From the NCBI GenBank assembly GCA_023634235.1, contig JAMKCF010000081.1, positions 343,985 through 407,984 of the forward strand: 64,000 bases of DNA, in the 5' to 3' direction. Position 1 is the stretch's first letter. Every line of letters begins with the position of its first letter. The position numbers were made by a program, and so were the translations under genes. This stretch comes from Pisaster brevispinus (Eukaryota > Echinodermata > Asteroidea > Forcipulatida > Asteriidae). The notes below the pieces were generated by a model that was given only the letters and a program-made list of their open reading frames with translations, had not been told where the DNA came from and did not search any database. Below, one piece after another: positions 1-10,900 of the stretch.

Positions 1-858
1 AAGAGGGAGACAAAAGTAATTGATTAGTGAATGAGGAAGACTAGAGGAGAATCTGTGGTAAAAAGGAGAAGGCAAAGACAAAAGGTTATTAGACATTTCC
101 TTCTTGGATGTTTAGACCATGGGGTTGAATGGTCTGAAGACGCCTTATCCATAGCTTCTCCCTACTCATACGAACAATCTTGTGGTTTCCTAGTGCCTCA
201 AAGCCCTGTAAAATCATGAGAGAAATGGAGTGATTAGAAAGATTAAAGTGACGCCCTACACAGCTATATCCAGCTTTTGGATGTTGACTGTGGATCTGGC
301 TGGGATTTATTCTCTCTGTAAACACCTGTACAAACTGTTGAGAGTTGTGCAGGCGGTCAATAAAACACATACATGTACATTTAATTATCTTATACAATGC
401 AAGTATGTCGATAAAATGTCAATAAAAATGAAGGCAACTCCTAGATATTCAGTCTCTACCAAATAATTATCATCTAAAAAAAAGCAAATGCATGAGTGCG
501 TGATTGGAGAACATAGAATATATAGCATGACACTGGATGGGCAAGAAGGCATAAGTTACCTAACACACAGGGCCCACTAATCATCATCATTCACACAACA
601 AACTCACAAACCTATGCCTCCAAGTCGAATCCCACCAGCCAAACCGCAGTCAACACACCCATGCATTCCTTTTAAAATAATACACATAATTATTAATATT
701 ATTATTAATATTACAATATGAACCTGGTCGGTCGACAAGCAGATAATAAACTATACAAAAAATAAAGACCAGTAGGCTGACCACTACCTGTACTGATAGC
801 CATAATTCAGTTCATACATGGAAAAAGCTGCCGTCCAACCACTCTGATGTCCAACACT
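1..858. other. No gene seen; flank downstream of gene X
   Basis: AT-rich sequence with no convincing exon on either strand. It lies downstream of the terminal exon at 859-1020 on the minus strand, so part may be 3' UTR. A minus-strand AATAAA (plus TTTATT, 306-311) is a possible but distant polyadenylation signal. Confidence 0.4.
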
Positions 859-1020
859 TTACAGGAAAATGTCTCTTTCTCTCGAGCTCTCTGCAACTTT
901 GGAAGCACTACTCGTCGTCTGTTTGGAATTTTGCGATGACTTCACTTCCCTCGGTGATCCAAGTGAAAGTATTTGCATCCCTACAGAAGACAGACGCTTC
1001 TTGGGTATCACGTCCTGAAT
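859..1020 (-). CDS. Candidate terminal exon of an unidentified gene (gene X)
   Basis: Read on the minus strand, a pyrimidine-rich stretch ending in TTCAG is followed by 53 open codons and a TAA (stop at 859-861). The peptide starts IQDVIPKKRLSSVG, turns Ser/Lys-rich and ends RERDIFL, which looks like a disordered C-terminal tail. A second AG six bases further in (start at 1014) would remove two residues without changing frame. The exon is entered in phase 0, which fits the phase-0 donor of the candidate exon at 19245-19433. Joining them would need an intron of about 18 kb holding the gypsy element, both box arrays and the 190-bp satellite. I do not recognise the family, and the joining is inference. 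Confidence 0.45.
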   Translation of the reverse strand: MQDVIPKKRLSSVGMQILSLGSPREVKSSQNSKQTTSSASKVAESSRERDIFL

Positions 1021-1169
1021 CTGAACACACACAAAAAAAGAAAAGATTTCACTATGTCAGTGGAGCCAGGTTGCAATTGAAATTGTTGTTGGTAGTGCAA
1101 TAAGTGTAGGCAAAAAACAATTAAAAGAGATACGACCTTATCGCGTGGAGCAAAATGTGTGCTTGCTAT

Positions 1170-1322
1170 TGTAATATTTGATAATCACTCAGCTAGTATT
1201 AATAAGTCACACAGGAGTCACACATGTGGTTTCCAAGATGGCGGTCATGTTGTGCTTGTCAACAGAGGGCGGCATACAAATATAAGTGATAAACATATTG
1301 TACTACAGTGTATATCATTACA
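1170..1322 (-). repeat. 3' LTR of the gypsy element
   Basis: 153 bp, TG...CA bounded, matching 5528-5680 with one visible substitution. It is flanked outside by GCTAT (1165-1169), repeated at 5681-5685. On the plus strand it contains CCAAGATGGCGGTC, a close match to the YY1 consensus. Confidence 0.95.
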
Positions 1323-1352
1323 TCTCCCTTTTTTTTCTTTTTCTTTTTTTTT
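1323..1352 (-). other. Polypurine tract (plus-strand primer) of the gypsy element
   Basis: On the minus strand an almost pure A/G run, ending AAAAAAGGGAGA, directly abuts the TG of the 3' LTR. This is the expected position and composition for plus-strand DNA priming. Confidence 0.85.
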
Positions 1353-1679
1353 AACAGATTGCAAAATGTTTGCAATAGTAGATGTCCATGTAGTTCACTA
1401 TTAAGAGAACAGCCAGGTCGGTTCCAGTGATAAATCTTAATGCAAATTGGAAACACATTTTTAAAAAACATTTAAACAACTGTTTCAACAATAACACAAC
1501 TAGTGAACAGAGGTGGACTACTCTGTCACAAAGTGATTATACAGGGATTATTCTGCCCTTGTGTGTATAAATCACTGATCAAGTTAACACTTCACAATTG
1601 TTTCTTTAAAACAACAACTTAATTTGAACAGAGGCCAAATGATTATACAGCTGGATTATTCTGCCCTTATGAGTAATAA
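1353..1679 (-). other. 3' untranslated part of the gypsy element
   Basis: Non-coding stretch between the gag-pol stop and the polypurine tract. It holds two similar segments with GATTATTCTGCCCTT (near 1545 and 1650), a short internal direct repeat. No env-like ORF is seen. Confidence 0.7.
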
Positions 1680-4600
1680 TCACAGGTCAAGTTTAATGAG
1701 TGGTTTACGAGAGCGTTTAGGATAACGATCTTGGGTTGTTGGTGTGTCTGGCACTTGTGGCACATGAGTGTTTAGAGTTTCATTTGTTTTGTTCAAATCT
1801 CTGCGATTTCTTCGATAGTAATGACCATCGCTTTCCACTATGTATGATCGCGGGTTATCATGTTGCTTGATCACAGTGGCTGGTTTCCATGTTGACTCGT
1901 TTCTCATGTGGATTTTGTCTCCGCATTTCAGAGGTTTGAGAGTTTTCGTTCCTTTGTCGTAGTATTTCTTCTGTACACTTTGTTTGTGTTGCAATGTTTT
2001 GACGATTCCACGGTTTGTCTTGGGTTTGAGGAGTTTCTCTGAAGTGGGTAGTTGCGTCCTGGTTCTACGGCCCATTAGTAGTTGTACCGGGGAAGGTAGG
2101 TGATCGCGTGGTGTATTGCGATAATCAAGCAGAACAAGATGTGGATCCTGCCCATCCTTCTTGGCTTTCTTCAGTAGGTTCTTCGCTATTTGGACTGCTT
2201 TCTCAGCCTTTCCATTTGATTGAGGATATCTGGGTGATACCAATGTATGAGTGAACCCATATGTCGTACTGAATGTTTTGAACTCTGCAGATGCATACTG
2301 TGGTCCGTTGTCTGATACTAATTCATTGGGAATTCCGTGTCTCGCGAATTGTTGCTTGCAGTAATTGATCACTGAAACACTCTTTGTGCTGGTTAATTTG
2401 TTGATTTCAAAATATCCTGAATAGTAATCTACTATTATCAGATACTGTGTTGTGTCAAACTCGAATAAGTCCGTGCCGACCTTTTGCCATGGTCGTGTAG
2501 GTATGTCATGACCTTTCATTGGCTCTTTTCTGTTCTGGTTCTGATAGGTTTGGCATACAGTACACTTGCCAACCATCTCTGCAATTTGTGCGGACATTCC
2601 TGGCCAAAACATGATGTCTCTCGCAAGTCGTTTTGTTTTCTCCACGCCTTGATGGCTTTGATGAAGCTTGGCTAACATTTGCTTTCTCAAGCTTGCTGGA
2701 ATCACGACTCGATTATTCTTGAACACTAGCTCATCTTCAACTAACAGTTCGTCACGGTAATCCCAAAATGGTTTTACTTGGGGATCGAGCTTTGATTTGT
2801 CGTTTGGCCATCCATCAAGAATGACTTTCTTTAGCTTTGTTAGTGTTGTGTCATTAGTGGTTTCTTGCATCAACTCCTCTAGTCTTTCACTTGACATCGG
2901 TAGTCGTGAAACCATGTAAACTGTTATATCTGTATCATCTGCATCCATATCAGGCAGATGATTTCGGCTCAACGCGTCTGCTACAAACAGCTTTTTTCCT
3001 TCTTTGTATTTCAAGGTGAAGCTGTACTTCTGTAGGCTGAGTAACATTCTCTGCAGTCTCGGTGGTGTTGAATATAGTGGTTTCTTCATTATGGACTCGA
3101 GCGGTCTGTGATCATTTTCCACTTCAAACTCTCTTCCAAAGAGATACTGATGAAACCGCTCGCAACCAAAAACCACAGCTGCCAGTTCTTTTTCTATTTG
3201 CGCATATCTTGTTTGCGTTTCTGTGAATGCCTTGGATGCAAATGCTACAGGATTTCCTTCCTGCAACAACACTGCTCCTACACCTGTACTCGATGCATCA
3301 ACACTCACTGTCACTGGTTTTTTCACATCATAGTATTTTAACACTGGTGCGCGTGTCACTAGGCTCTGTAATTTCTCAAAGCTTTTGTCATGCTCTGAGT
3401 GCCACTGCCAATCTGCGTCTTTCTCTAGCAACTGTCTGAGTGGTTGAGTGACATTGCTTAGCCTTGGTATAAATTTACCAAGGTAATTCACCATACCAAG
3501 GAATTGCTGTAGCTCTTTCTTGTCATTAGGCTTGTGCATACCTTTTATTGCTTCGACTTTCCGCTCATCGGGTTTCAGTCCTGATGCTGTGAGTGTGTGT
3601 CCAATGTACTTCACTTCACTCACTCCGAACTTGCATTTTTTCGGATTTAGCTTCAAATTCTGTTCTTGAGCTCGCTTGAGTACTCTCTCCAGACGTTCAT
3701 TATGCTGTTTCTGGTCTACACCCCATACTAATATGTCGTCCATGATGACTTCAGTACCATCTATGTCATCGAACATCTGCGTCATGACTCTTTGGAAGAT
3801 TTCTGGTGCTGACTTTATACCGAATGGTAATCTAGTGTATCTGTACCTTCCAAATGGACTGTTAAATGTACACAGCTTCGAGCTTTCCATATCTAGCTGT
3901 AGCTGCCAATACCCACTGCTGGCATCGAGTGTGCTGAAAACTTTCGCTTGAGGCAAACTTGTCACTACTTCTTCAATCGTTTTCATTGGGTATTGTTCTC
4001 TTTCAATAGCATCATTGAGGTGTTTCGGGTCTAAGCAGATTCTCACTTTGTCTTTTTCTGGTTTGATTACTGTAACCATACTGCTTACCCATGGGCTTGG
4101 TTCTTGAACTTTTACGATTACTCCAAGACTTTCCATTCTTTCTAGCTCTTGTCGTACTTTGGGTCTCATTGCTATTGGCACCTTTCTCTGAGGATGCACA
4201 ACTGGAACAGCATCCTGTTTCAGCTTTATGTGGTGTTCACCTGGAAGTTTTCCAAGACCCTCAAACACATCTGTGTACTCATTCACTATTTCTGGACAGT
4301 TGTTTTCCACTGTCTCAATCTTTCTTATCAGACCCAACTGTTCGCAGGCATGAAGTCCCAACACTGGCGTTACACTATTTTGTATTACTTGGAACTCCAA
4401 TTCATGGTATTTGTGTTTGTGCTCACATACCATGGTACATTTTCCTGTAGTTTTTATTTCATGTCCGGAGTACGACACAAGTTTTGCTTTTGATTTTCTG
4501 ACACGGTTGCATAGCTGCTGGTGTATTTCTGCAGGCATGGTATTACACTGTGCTCCTGTATCCAGCTTAAACTTAACAGTTTTCTCTGTTATGTTGCCTG

Positions 4601-5486
4601 TGATGTTCAGATTAACAGTCCAATCTTTCTTATTTGATTGAACTGCATCCAAGTAGAACTCACTTTCTGATGATTCACTGTCAGACTGCTCATTAACTTC
4701 ATGTAGTCTTCTCTGTTTCTCGTGACTACTGTTTTTGCTTTTAGGGTATGCCCCAGTACCACTGAAGCACTTGTTGGCAAAGTGGTTCATTTTTTCACAC
4801 TTTATACATTTCTTTCCATACGCAGGACACTGTCTGACTCCATGTGTTTTTCCGCATCTTTTACATTCTTTGATCTGTTTTGTTTTGTTGAACGACTGAC
4901 GCTTTTTTGTTTTCACAGCGTGAACGTCTTTCCCTTCACTATTTGGCTTTATACTCTCCAGTTGTTTTCCAGCAGCTTCTGCTGCATGACAAATGTCTAT
5001 AGCCTTTACTAGCGTCAACTCTCTTTCTCTCAGCAGTCTCCCTCTCAATATGTCACTAGCTATACCGACGACTATTCTGTCTTTTATTAGACTGTCGCAC
5101 AATGTTCCAAACTCACATGATTTGGCTTTCCGTCTCAGATCAGTCACGAATTGATCTATCGGTTCATTTGGCTGCTGTGATCTTGTATTGAAAATATGCC
5201 TTTCATATGTGACATTTTTCTTTGGCTCAAAGTATGCTGAGAATTTTGCCATTAGAGTTTCTAGACTTTCTTTATTCTCGTCATCATTAAAGGTGAATGT
5301 ATTAAACACTTCTAGTACATCCTCACCTATGACATGGAGCAAACAACTGCACTGTATTCGGCCAGCTTTCTTTTCCATTCCACTCGCCGTCAGATACAAC
5401 TCGAATCTTTGCTTCCATTTTCTCCATTCCTCTGCTAAATTCGTGCAGTCTAGTCTCAAAGCACTCGGGGGTTTCAATCCTTCCAT
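1680..5486 (-). CDS. Gag-Pol polyprotein of Ty3/gypsy (Mag-like) element
   Basis: Uninterrupted ORF of 1268 codons. The gag-like N-terminus (about 1-200) has a retrotrans-gag segment around 25-150. Two zinc knuckles follow: CX2CX3HX4C at 208-220 and CX2CX4HX4C at 227-240. The aspartic protease shows LDTGA at 308-312 and VLGL near 375. Reverse transcriptase spans about 430-630, with FSTLDASSGY (Asp521) and the catalytic IMDD at 581-584. RNase H has SVDAS near 728-732, Glu near 765 and NDH at 791-793. Integrase has an HHCC zinc finger (His942, His945, Cys975, Cys978) and the D-D-35-E triad at Asp1006, Asp1059 and Glu1095. The start Met lies 41 bp inside the 5' LTR border, just past the primer site, leaving a very short leader. 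No frameshift or stop was seen, so autonomous activity is plausible. Confidence 0.95.
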   Translation of the reverse strand: MEGLKPPSALRLDCTNLAEEWRKWKQRFELYLTASGMEKKAGRIQCSCLLHVIGEDVLEVFNTFTFNDDENKESLETLMAKFSAYFEPKKNVTYERHIFNTRSQQPNEPIDQFVTDLRRKAKSCEFGTLCDSLIKDRIVVGIASDILRGRLLRERELTLVKAIDICHAAEAAGKQLESIKPNSEGKDVHAVKTKKRQSFNKTKQIKECKRCGKTHGVRQCPAYGKKCIKCEKMNHFANKCFSGTGAYPKSKNSSHEKQRRLHEVNEQSDSESSESEFYLDAVQSNKKDWTVNLNITGNITEKTVKFKLDTGAQCNTMPAEIHQQLCNRVRKSKAKLVSYSGHEIKTTGKCTMVCEHKHKYHELEFQVIQNSVTPVLGLHACEQLGLIRKIETVENNCPEIVNEYTDVFEGLGKLPGEHHIKLKQDAVPVVHPQRKVPIAMRPKVRQELERMESLGVIVKVQEPSPWVSSMVTVIKPEKDKVRICLDPKHLNDAIEREQYPMKTIEEVVTSLPQAKVFSTLDASSGYWQLQLDMESSKLCTFNSPFGRYRYTRLPFGIKSAPEIFQRVMTQMFDDIDGTEVIMDDILVWGVDQKQHNERLERVLKRAQEQNLKLNPKKCKFGVSEVKYIGHTLTASGLKPDERKVEAIKGMHKPNDKKELQQFLGMVNYLGKFIPRLSNVTQPLRQLLEKDADWQWHSEHDKSFEKLQSLVTRAPVLKYYDVKKPVTVSVDASSTGVGAVLLQEGNPVAFASKAFTETQTRYAQIEKELAAVVFGCERFHQYLFGREFEVENDHRPLESIMKKPLYSTPPRLQRMLLSLQKYSFTLKYKEGKKLFVADALSRNHLPDMDADDTDITVYMVSRLPMSSERLEELMQETTNDTTLTKLKKVILDGWPNDKSKLDPQVKPFWDYRDELLVEDELVFKNNRVVIPASLRKQMLAKLHQSHQGVEKTKRLARDIMFWPGMSAQIAEMVGKCTVCQTYQNQNRKEPMKGHDIPTRPWQKVGTDLFEFDTTQYLIIVDYYSGYFEINKLTSTKSVSVINYCKQQFARHGIPNELVSDNGPQYASAEFKTFSTTYGFTHTLVSPRYPQSNGKAEKAVQIAKNLLKKAKKDGQDPHLVLLDYRNTPRDHLPSPVQLLMGRRTRTQLPTSEKLLKPKTNRGIVKTLQHKQSVQKKYYDKGTKTLKPLKCGDKIHMRNESTWKPATVIKQHDNPRSYIVESDGHYYRRNRRDLNKTNETLNTHVPQVPDTPTTQDRYPKRSRKPLIKLDL

Positions 5487-5510
5487 TTTTTTTTATTTTG
5501 CAGGGTTTTT

Positions 5511-5527
5511 AATCCCGTCTGACACCA
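5511..5527 (-). other. Primer-binding site, tRNA-Leu type
   Basis: Immediately inside the 5' LTR the minus strand reads TGGTGTCAGACGGGATT. TGGTGTCAGA is the exact complement of the CCA-tailed 3' end of animal tRNA-Leu (TCTGACACCA). SURL elements of sea urchins are also described as tRNA-Leu primed. The remaining bases look like the end of a T-arm. Confidence 0.75.
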
Positions 5528-5680
5528 TGTAATATTTGATAATCACTCAGCTAGTATTAATAAGTCACACAGGAGTCACACATGTGGTTTCCAAGATGGC
5601 GGTCATGTTGTGCTTGTCAATAGAGGGCGGCATACAAATATAAGTGATAAACATATTGTACTACAGTGTATATCATTACA
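5528..5680 (-). repeat. 5' LTR of the gypsy element
   Basis: 153 bp, near-identical to 1170-1322. It is followed by the target duplication GCTAT at 5681-5685. Transcription of the element should start here on the minus strand, though no clear TATA box was recognised. Confidence 0.95.
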
Positions 5681-5685
5681 GCTAT

Positions 5686-6536
5686 AGCGTGTTAGATATG
5701 TTTTTTTTATAACTTTAAAGCACGTTTGCCCAAAACAAGGCTTAAAGCCACTCTTGGTTTTGGGGGTTACGTACAAGACAAAAAACATTCAATATGAGAA
5801 TAACTCAGGGAGCTAAAGGTAGATTTGCGCCTGAAATCTGTTTAGATTGTAGGATGGAGAGAAATGTTGATTTAACAGGTAAGGAGTTCCAAAGAGATGT
5901 ACATGGAATAAAGCTGTTGGATTGCTTTTTGTTCTACATCTCAGCCAAGCAAGATTAACAAGCAGAAAGCCTGGTTTAACACTCAAACATCCTGATAGGA
6001 GGAACCAGGTCGGACACACAGGTAGCACGTTTACCTTGCAAACATCCGTGTAAAAGACAGAGGCTGGCTACAGACCTTCTGTGGGAAAGCAGTTGTAGTT
6101 TTGATCCCATGCCTTTACCAACAAGATTAACAAATACAGTGTGCTTCTGATTCTATCTTATAATTGAAATCCAAAGACATTTTGTCAGCAGTCAAATCAG
6201 TTGGAGACAAATTAACGGTAAAACCATGTTCTTACCTCAATGAAGTCCTTCGTGCATTGCAGATCGGATTCAAGTTTGAAATGACTAAAGGAAAGCATCA
6301 CGTACTGCCATGGGACGTCAGTTTGACAATGATTGTTGAAAGCACAGCAGGGAGTTGTTCTATAACGGGTGCTGGAAGCGTTGTTCGGTGATTGGATGAT
6401 TCCAGGCTCTGATGTCAGCGTTATCTTTAATTACAACCTTTATGTAGACGAAAAAAAGAAAAAAAGAGAATATCACAGTGATGATAAGTACAATATAAGT
6501 TAGGTACCAGTCGTCATGACGTTTTGGCGGATTATA
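5686..6536. other. Non-coding, nothing recognised
   Basis: No exon-like or repeat structure recognised on either strand. The short open stretch at 6164-6391 lacks splice context and any family resemblance. Confidence 0.4.
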
Positions 6537-7062
6537 ACACTGTGAATGGCCTGGATGTGATTTTACAACACAAATGGAAAGGCTATTTTGTTGGATGTGA
6601 TTTTGGGGCTAGAATGTGATTTTATCCAAAATCACATCCGAGCCAGAAATCACATCCATGATAATTGCTCATAGCCAAAATCACATCCACTGTCTGGCTG
6701 AATTACCAAAATCACATCCACTGTCTAGGCCCTTGCCAAAATCACATCCAAGCCAGAAATCACATCCATGATAATTGCTCATAGCCAAAATCACATCCAC
6801 TGTCTGGCTGAATTACCAAAATCACATCCACTGTCTGGGCCCTTGCCAAAATCACATCCAAGCCAGAAATCACATCCTTGGTTAATTGCCACTATCCAAA
6901 ATCACATCCACTGTCTGGCTGCATTACCAAAATCACATCCACTGTCCCGGCCCCGGCCAAAATCACATCAGAGCCAGAAATCACATCCATAGTAATTGTG
7001 CCTAGCACAATGTCTGGCTGCATTACAGAAATCACGTCTGGTGCGAGGCAGAAATCACATGG
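6537..7062 (+). repeat. Box array: repeated AAATCACATCC units, copy 1
   Basis: Starts ACACTGTGAATGGCC, then about 18 copies of a box AAAATCACATCCA every 25-32 bp. The boxes are organised into a higher-order unit of about 110 bp: AGCCAGAAAT recurs at 6641, 6751, 6861 and 6972. The first few boxes (6552-6625) are in the opposite orientation. The same array occurs in reverse at 17830-18439, so this is a dispersed element rather than a local satellite. No ORF belongs to it; Helitron-like or other non-autonomous origin is possible. Confidence 0.8.
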
Positions 7063-7932
7063 GTACGTTTCGCTGCTAACTTCGCTGCTAGCTATATTAG
7101 CAAACATTTTTGATCGTGTGAGCACAGAATGTTGCTATTTTTGCTGCTAACTTCGCTGCTTACTCCAAACGTTAGCAGCAAAAATTTCCGCTGCTAATAA
7201 CTCAACTAATCAATGATATTTGATAAAGGAATTTTTCTCGTGTGAACGCAACTGACCTTAGCTAGCTGTAAACCTGATTTCAGCAAGTTGATTTTTCAAC
7301 GCTGTTTATTTTTTTTCTCCTTGTGTTGCGTGTAGGCCTAGACAAGTTTGTACATCTAAGTTGACGTCATCTATATTCATCATAATGGTTAAATTGTACT
7401 CACTACTCATAACATAAACAGAGAATAAAGCTTAGACGAAAGAATCGGCCACCTTTAGGATCCATGTTAGTAAATTATTAAATCGATTTAAAAACGTTTC
7501 CCACGTCCGTCGGCAACCTTGCGAGGTGATCAACCTCCTTCCCATGGACAGGCAACGCACGTGCTGTGGTACGATGACATCGCACACAAATGGGGACGAA
7601 ATTGTAACACTGAACTTGGCTGATGAGGCAATGTGTTCAGTGACAAGAACGGACCATAAAAAAACATTTCTCATTCCGAATCACTGGGAATATAATACAA
7701 TCACTGCAAACTCAGACAAAACATGTGGACCAACATGTAGACTCTTCAACAAAACTACTACAGTGGCAGAGAAAACTACCTCAAGCCGAAACATTCTGTG
7801 CTGGCTAAACTGCGACCATACCTCGTGTGAACGCAAGGTACTTTTTAGCCAAGTCAAGCGAACCCCGCCGCTGTGAATATTTAGCAGTGAAGTTAGCAGT
7901 GAAGTTTAGCTACTCGTGTGAACATCGTACAT
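7063..7932. mobile_element. Possible non-autonomous DNA element with imperfect inverted ends
   Basis: The left end has GTACGTTTCGCTGCTAACTT and a repeat of CTTCGCTGCTA. The right end, reverse-complemented, starts GTACG and contains CTTCACTGCTAACTTCACTG. The motif TCGTGTGAACG or a close variant occurs near 7130, 7240, 7822 and 7911. Inverted ends plus subterminal repeats suggest a MITE or a short DNA transposon. The target duplication is unclear and the interior has no recognisable transposase. Confidence 0.35.
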
Positions 7933-10900
7933 TCCAATGTCACATCTTGGTCCCCCAAGGGGTTGCGGTCGCATTATTATGAACGAGTTCAATAGACTTC
8001 AAAAACTACACAACGATCACAGCCAGCGTCTGTGGTTGACTACTAGTTTAAGTTTTGCATCTTATCACCATGGGAAGTGGACTGTGATACATCTTTACTT
8101 ACCGGCATGATCAGAATTGCTAACCAGATTATGTCAATAATCACTGCCCGCAATGATTATGTTAAAAACTCAGAGAATCCTAATTAGTTTTCAGATCTTT
8201 TTTATCCATGCAGGAGCAGTATTTATGTTGTTTTACAGTGTTGCTCAGTCACCGTAAAACACCATTAGACTGGAAGATGATACACATTACATGTAGGCTT
8301 TCACATACCAATGACTGGGGGGGGGGTGGGTTCTTGAATATAATGTTTGTTATGCTCGATGTAACTACCTTATCAATATAATTATGATCAAGTCATCATT
8401 CATGTTTACCCCTGAAGTTATAAACAAGTACCACATGAAATTGGCAAAACCTAAAAGTAACAGGAGAGTTGACAATATAAAAGGGTAGTTACAATGGAAT
8501 GCCACTAATTTGAACCACAACATTTCTATACAAATTCTTTCAGAGTAAAATGAGTATTGGGGAAAAAACATTATTGCTAGGGACGGTGAAGACCATGCAG
8601 ATGCTCAAATTCGGCGTCACACAGGAGCGAGTTTTGAGAAAAGTGAACAATTCTTCCAATTCTTCCAGAGACTTTCAAATTGTATGCCTATGCCAGAAAA
8701 TTTGTAGGAAATATGCATTTTCTACCAAAATATTCAGTTCGTAATTGCCAAATTAGACACATTTAAATTAATAAAAATGTTCAAGGTTGCAAAGTTTTTG
8801 TTGTTGTTTATGTTTCTTTGATAACAATATCTCATGGACCAAACAACACTGAAACTAACAGCAATGATGTAGTCATAAGAGAGACCCTAGATATAGAAGT
8901 TACAAAGGCCGCAAAGTCAGAAATTTATTTAGGCGCCTTCAGAGCATTGCCTGTCCAAAAGGCCATCCTTTCCCCATGAACCTCACTCGCCCATTACTTT
9001 GGAAAGGGCTATACATACAAATCCCTACAGTACAGTGTATATACTGGTGAATGTTGTCTAACATTCCAGTAACAACTACATCATTCTACGACTCACTTAT
9101 TCTGCTTGTAATATTTTTAAAGCTTGACGTAACGTTTATGTTGAGGTTGATCAGATATCGAAACCTAAAACAAACAAAAAACAAAAACAAACAAACAAAC
9201 AAAAATGAGCAGACCTACCCGACATTACACTAAATTTGGACCCTAGACATGTGTATACGCGCCAAATTATGACACGCATGCACGGAAAATCGCAACCCTC
9301 CTCCCCCATGAGGACTAATTTTCCAAGATTTATTGTTCTGCATCAATTATAATCCGACTGATGTTACAGCTTTAGGTAGGCCTTTACTATTTCTTGTTCT
9401 TGGGTGACTTGTCTTTTCGTCCCGAGTGGATTAATTTTATTGCTAGAAATTCATATTAAAATAGTGTTTTTTCTTCTTACCTACCATGTTGGTAGGTAGA
9501 CCAATATCATAATATTATGTAAATGGCAACATTTGGCTTCTGTTGGTGTACAGGCAGACAGACAGATAATGTAAAACAATCTTTACAATGTAAAAACATA
9601 CAGAATACTCACATTAAAATTATATCTTGTAGCACCTCTTTATGCTCGCCCATGCCAAAATTTCAGCTGACATTGCACACTCATTCGTGTTTGCCTTTAA
9701 TTTCGTAAACGTGACTGCGAGCATAGAGGTTCTTTATGCTGCGAGTAAGCCTTATGTGTGGGGAGTTGAGCAGTCATCGAAAACCCATTCCCCGCGGCGT
9801 CCCGCGCGCGCCAAAAAAAAAAAAAAAAAAAAAGGACTGAGTGAGACTTACCATCGACATAGCAGATTCTGGACGAGTAGATTCTGGACACTAGACCTTC
9901 CGTTAACTTCAATATTTATCAGTGAATTGGGGAAAAACAATATTCCAAGTCCCGTCTTAAATAAAACACCGTTAAACAGATGACCAGTTTCTGACATTAA
10001 CAGTGGGCAATTCACACGTCATAAGAAGATAAGCCAGTTTGCTTTTAAGATATCTACCTCCATGGTTTCACATATTGCCCAGTAGTCATAGCAACACTGT
10101 GACATGGCCTAAACCACAGTCCATGCAGGGCTTGATTACGTAATTTTAATTGACTGATGACTGCTGTCCTGCATAAGGCCCTGTTGTATGAACATGTAGC
10201 TTGGACGATACCTGTACATGTTGTAGCGTTTCTTCAAAGTTCCATCATTAAAACCCAATGCTCTAGTAGTGCATGTATGGCATCTTATTCTTATGAACTT
10301 CAACAAAAGCTTACCATAAATTAATAAGGTTTATTAGAAGTACATCTACGTGTAAATGTACTGTTTGTTAAGTACACCGCAGAACAGCTTGTCAAGAAAT
10401 ACTAAAGTGATTACTAATTTATTTATTCATGAAAAAAACACACCAAAAAACAAAAATACTGCCAGGCAAAACACTGCACATGTTTACATGATCTATATGG
10501 GATTTGTTTTACAAGTGCTGTAACTTTGTAGGCAGTAACGGGAAATACGTGCTACAAGGCCATAGCTCTGGCCATGGAGGCTGTTCTGAGTGCTCACTAG
10601 TATCAAGCTGACAAAATCCAATCACAAACTTACCCTAACTATTTATGTAATCGTCAAATTTGTTGCTCAGTGCAAACTGCTTATCGATTTGGAAAGTGGA
10701 AAGTGGAATCAAGTTTAAAATAATAAGAATAACAATAATAATGTAAAAATGGAAATACTTTGAAAATGGGGGATTAGATCATTTGGGGGGGGTAGCTCAA
10801 GATTTGATGTTGCTAACGCTTGGCCAAATTAATATTATATAACTTATTCAGTAATCAAATGTTGGCAAACATTTCAAGTAAATCGTCTGCTTCACAATCT

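Larger units (their letters stand above)
1170..5680 (-). mobile_element. Full-length Ty3/gypsy LTR retrotransposon (Mag/SURL-like)
   Basis: Complete element of 4511 bp in minus orientation. It has two 153-bp direct LTRs beginning TG and ending CA, a 5-bp target duplication GCTAT (1165-1169 and 5681-5685), a primer-binding site beside the 5' LTR, one long gag-pol ORF, and a polypurine tract beside the 3' LTR. I saw one difference between the LTRs (C near 1263, T at the matching place in the other copy), so insertion is recent. The single fused gag-pol ORF, the two zinc knuckles and the order protease-RT-RNase H-integrase are those of the Mag lineage, which includes the sea urchin SURL elements. 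No envelope-like ORF is present. Confidence 0.95.

Noticed and set aside
3676..4641. Plus-strand open frames inside the gypsy element
   Set aside because: Antisense shadows of the reverse transcriptase and protease coding region.
6537..7062. CRISPR-like array of regularly spaced repeats
   Set aside because: Animal DNA, spacers are themselves repeated, boxes are degenerate and a reversed copy exists; no cas genes.
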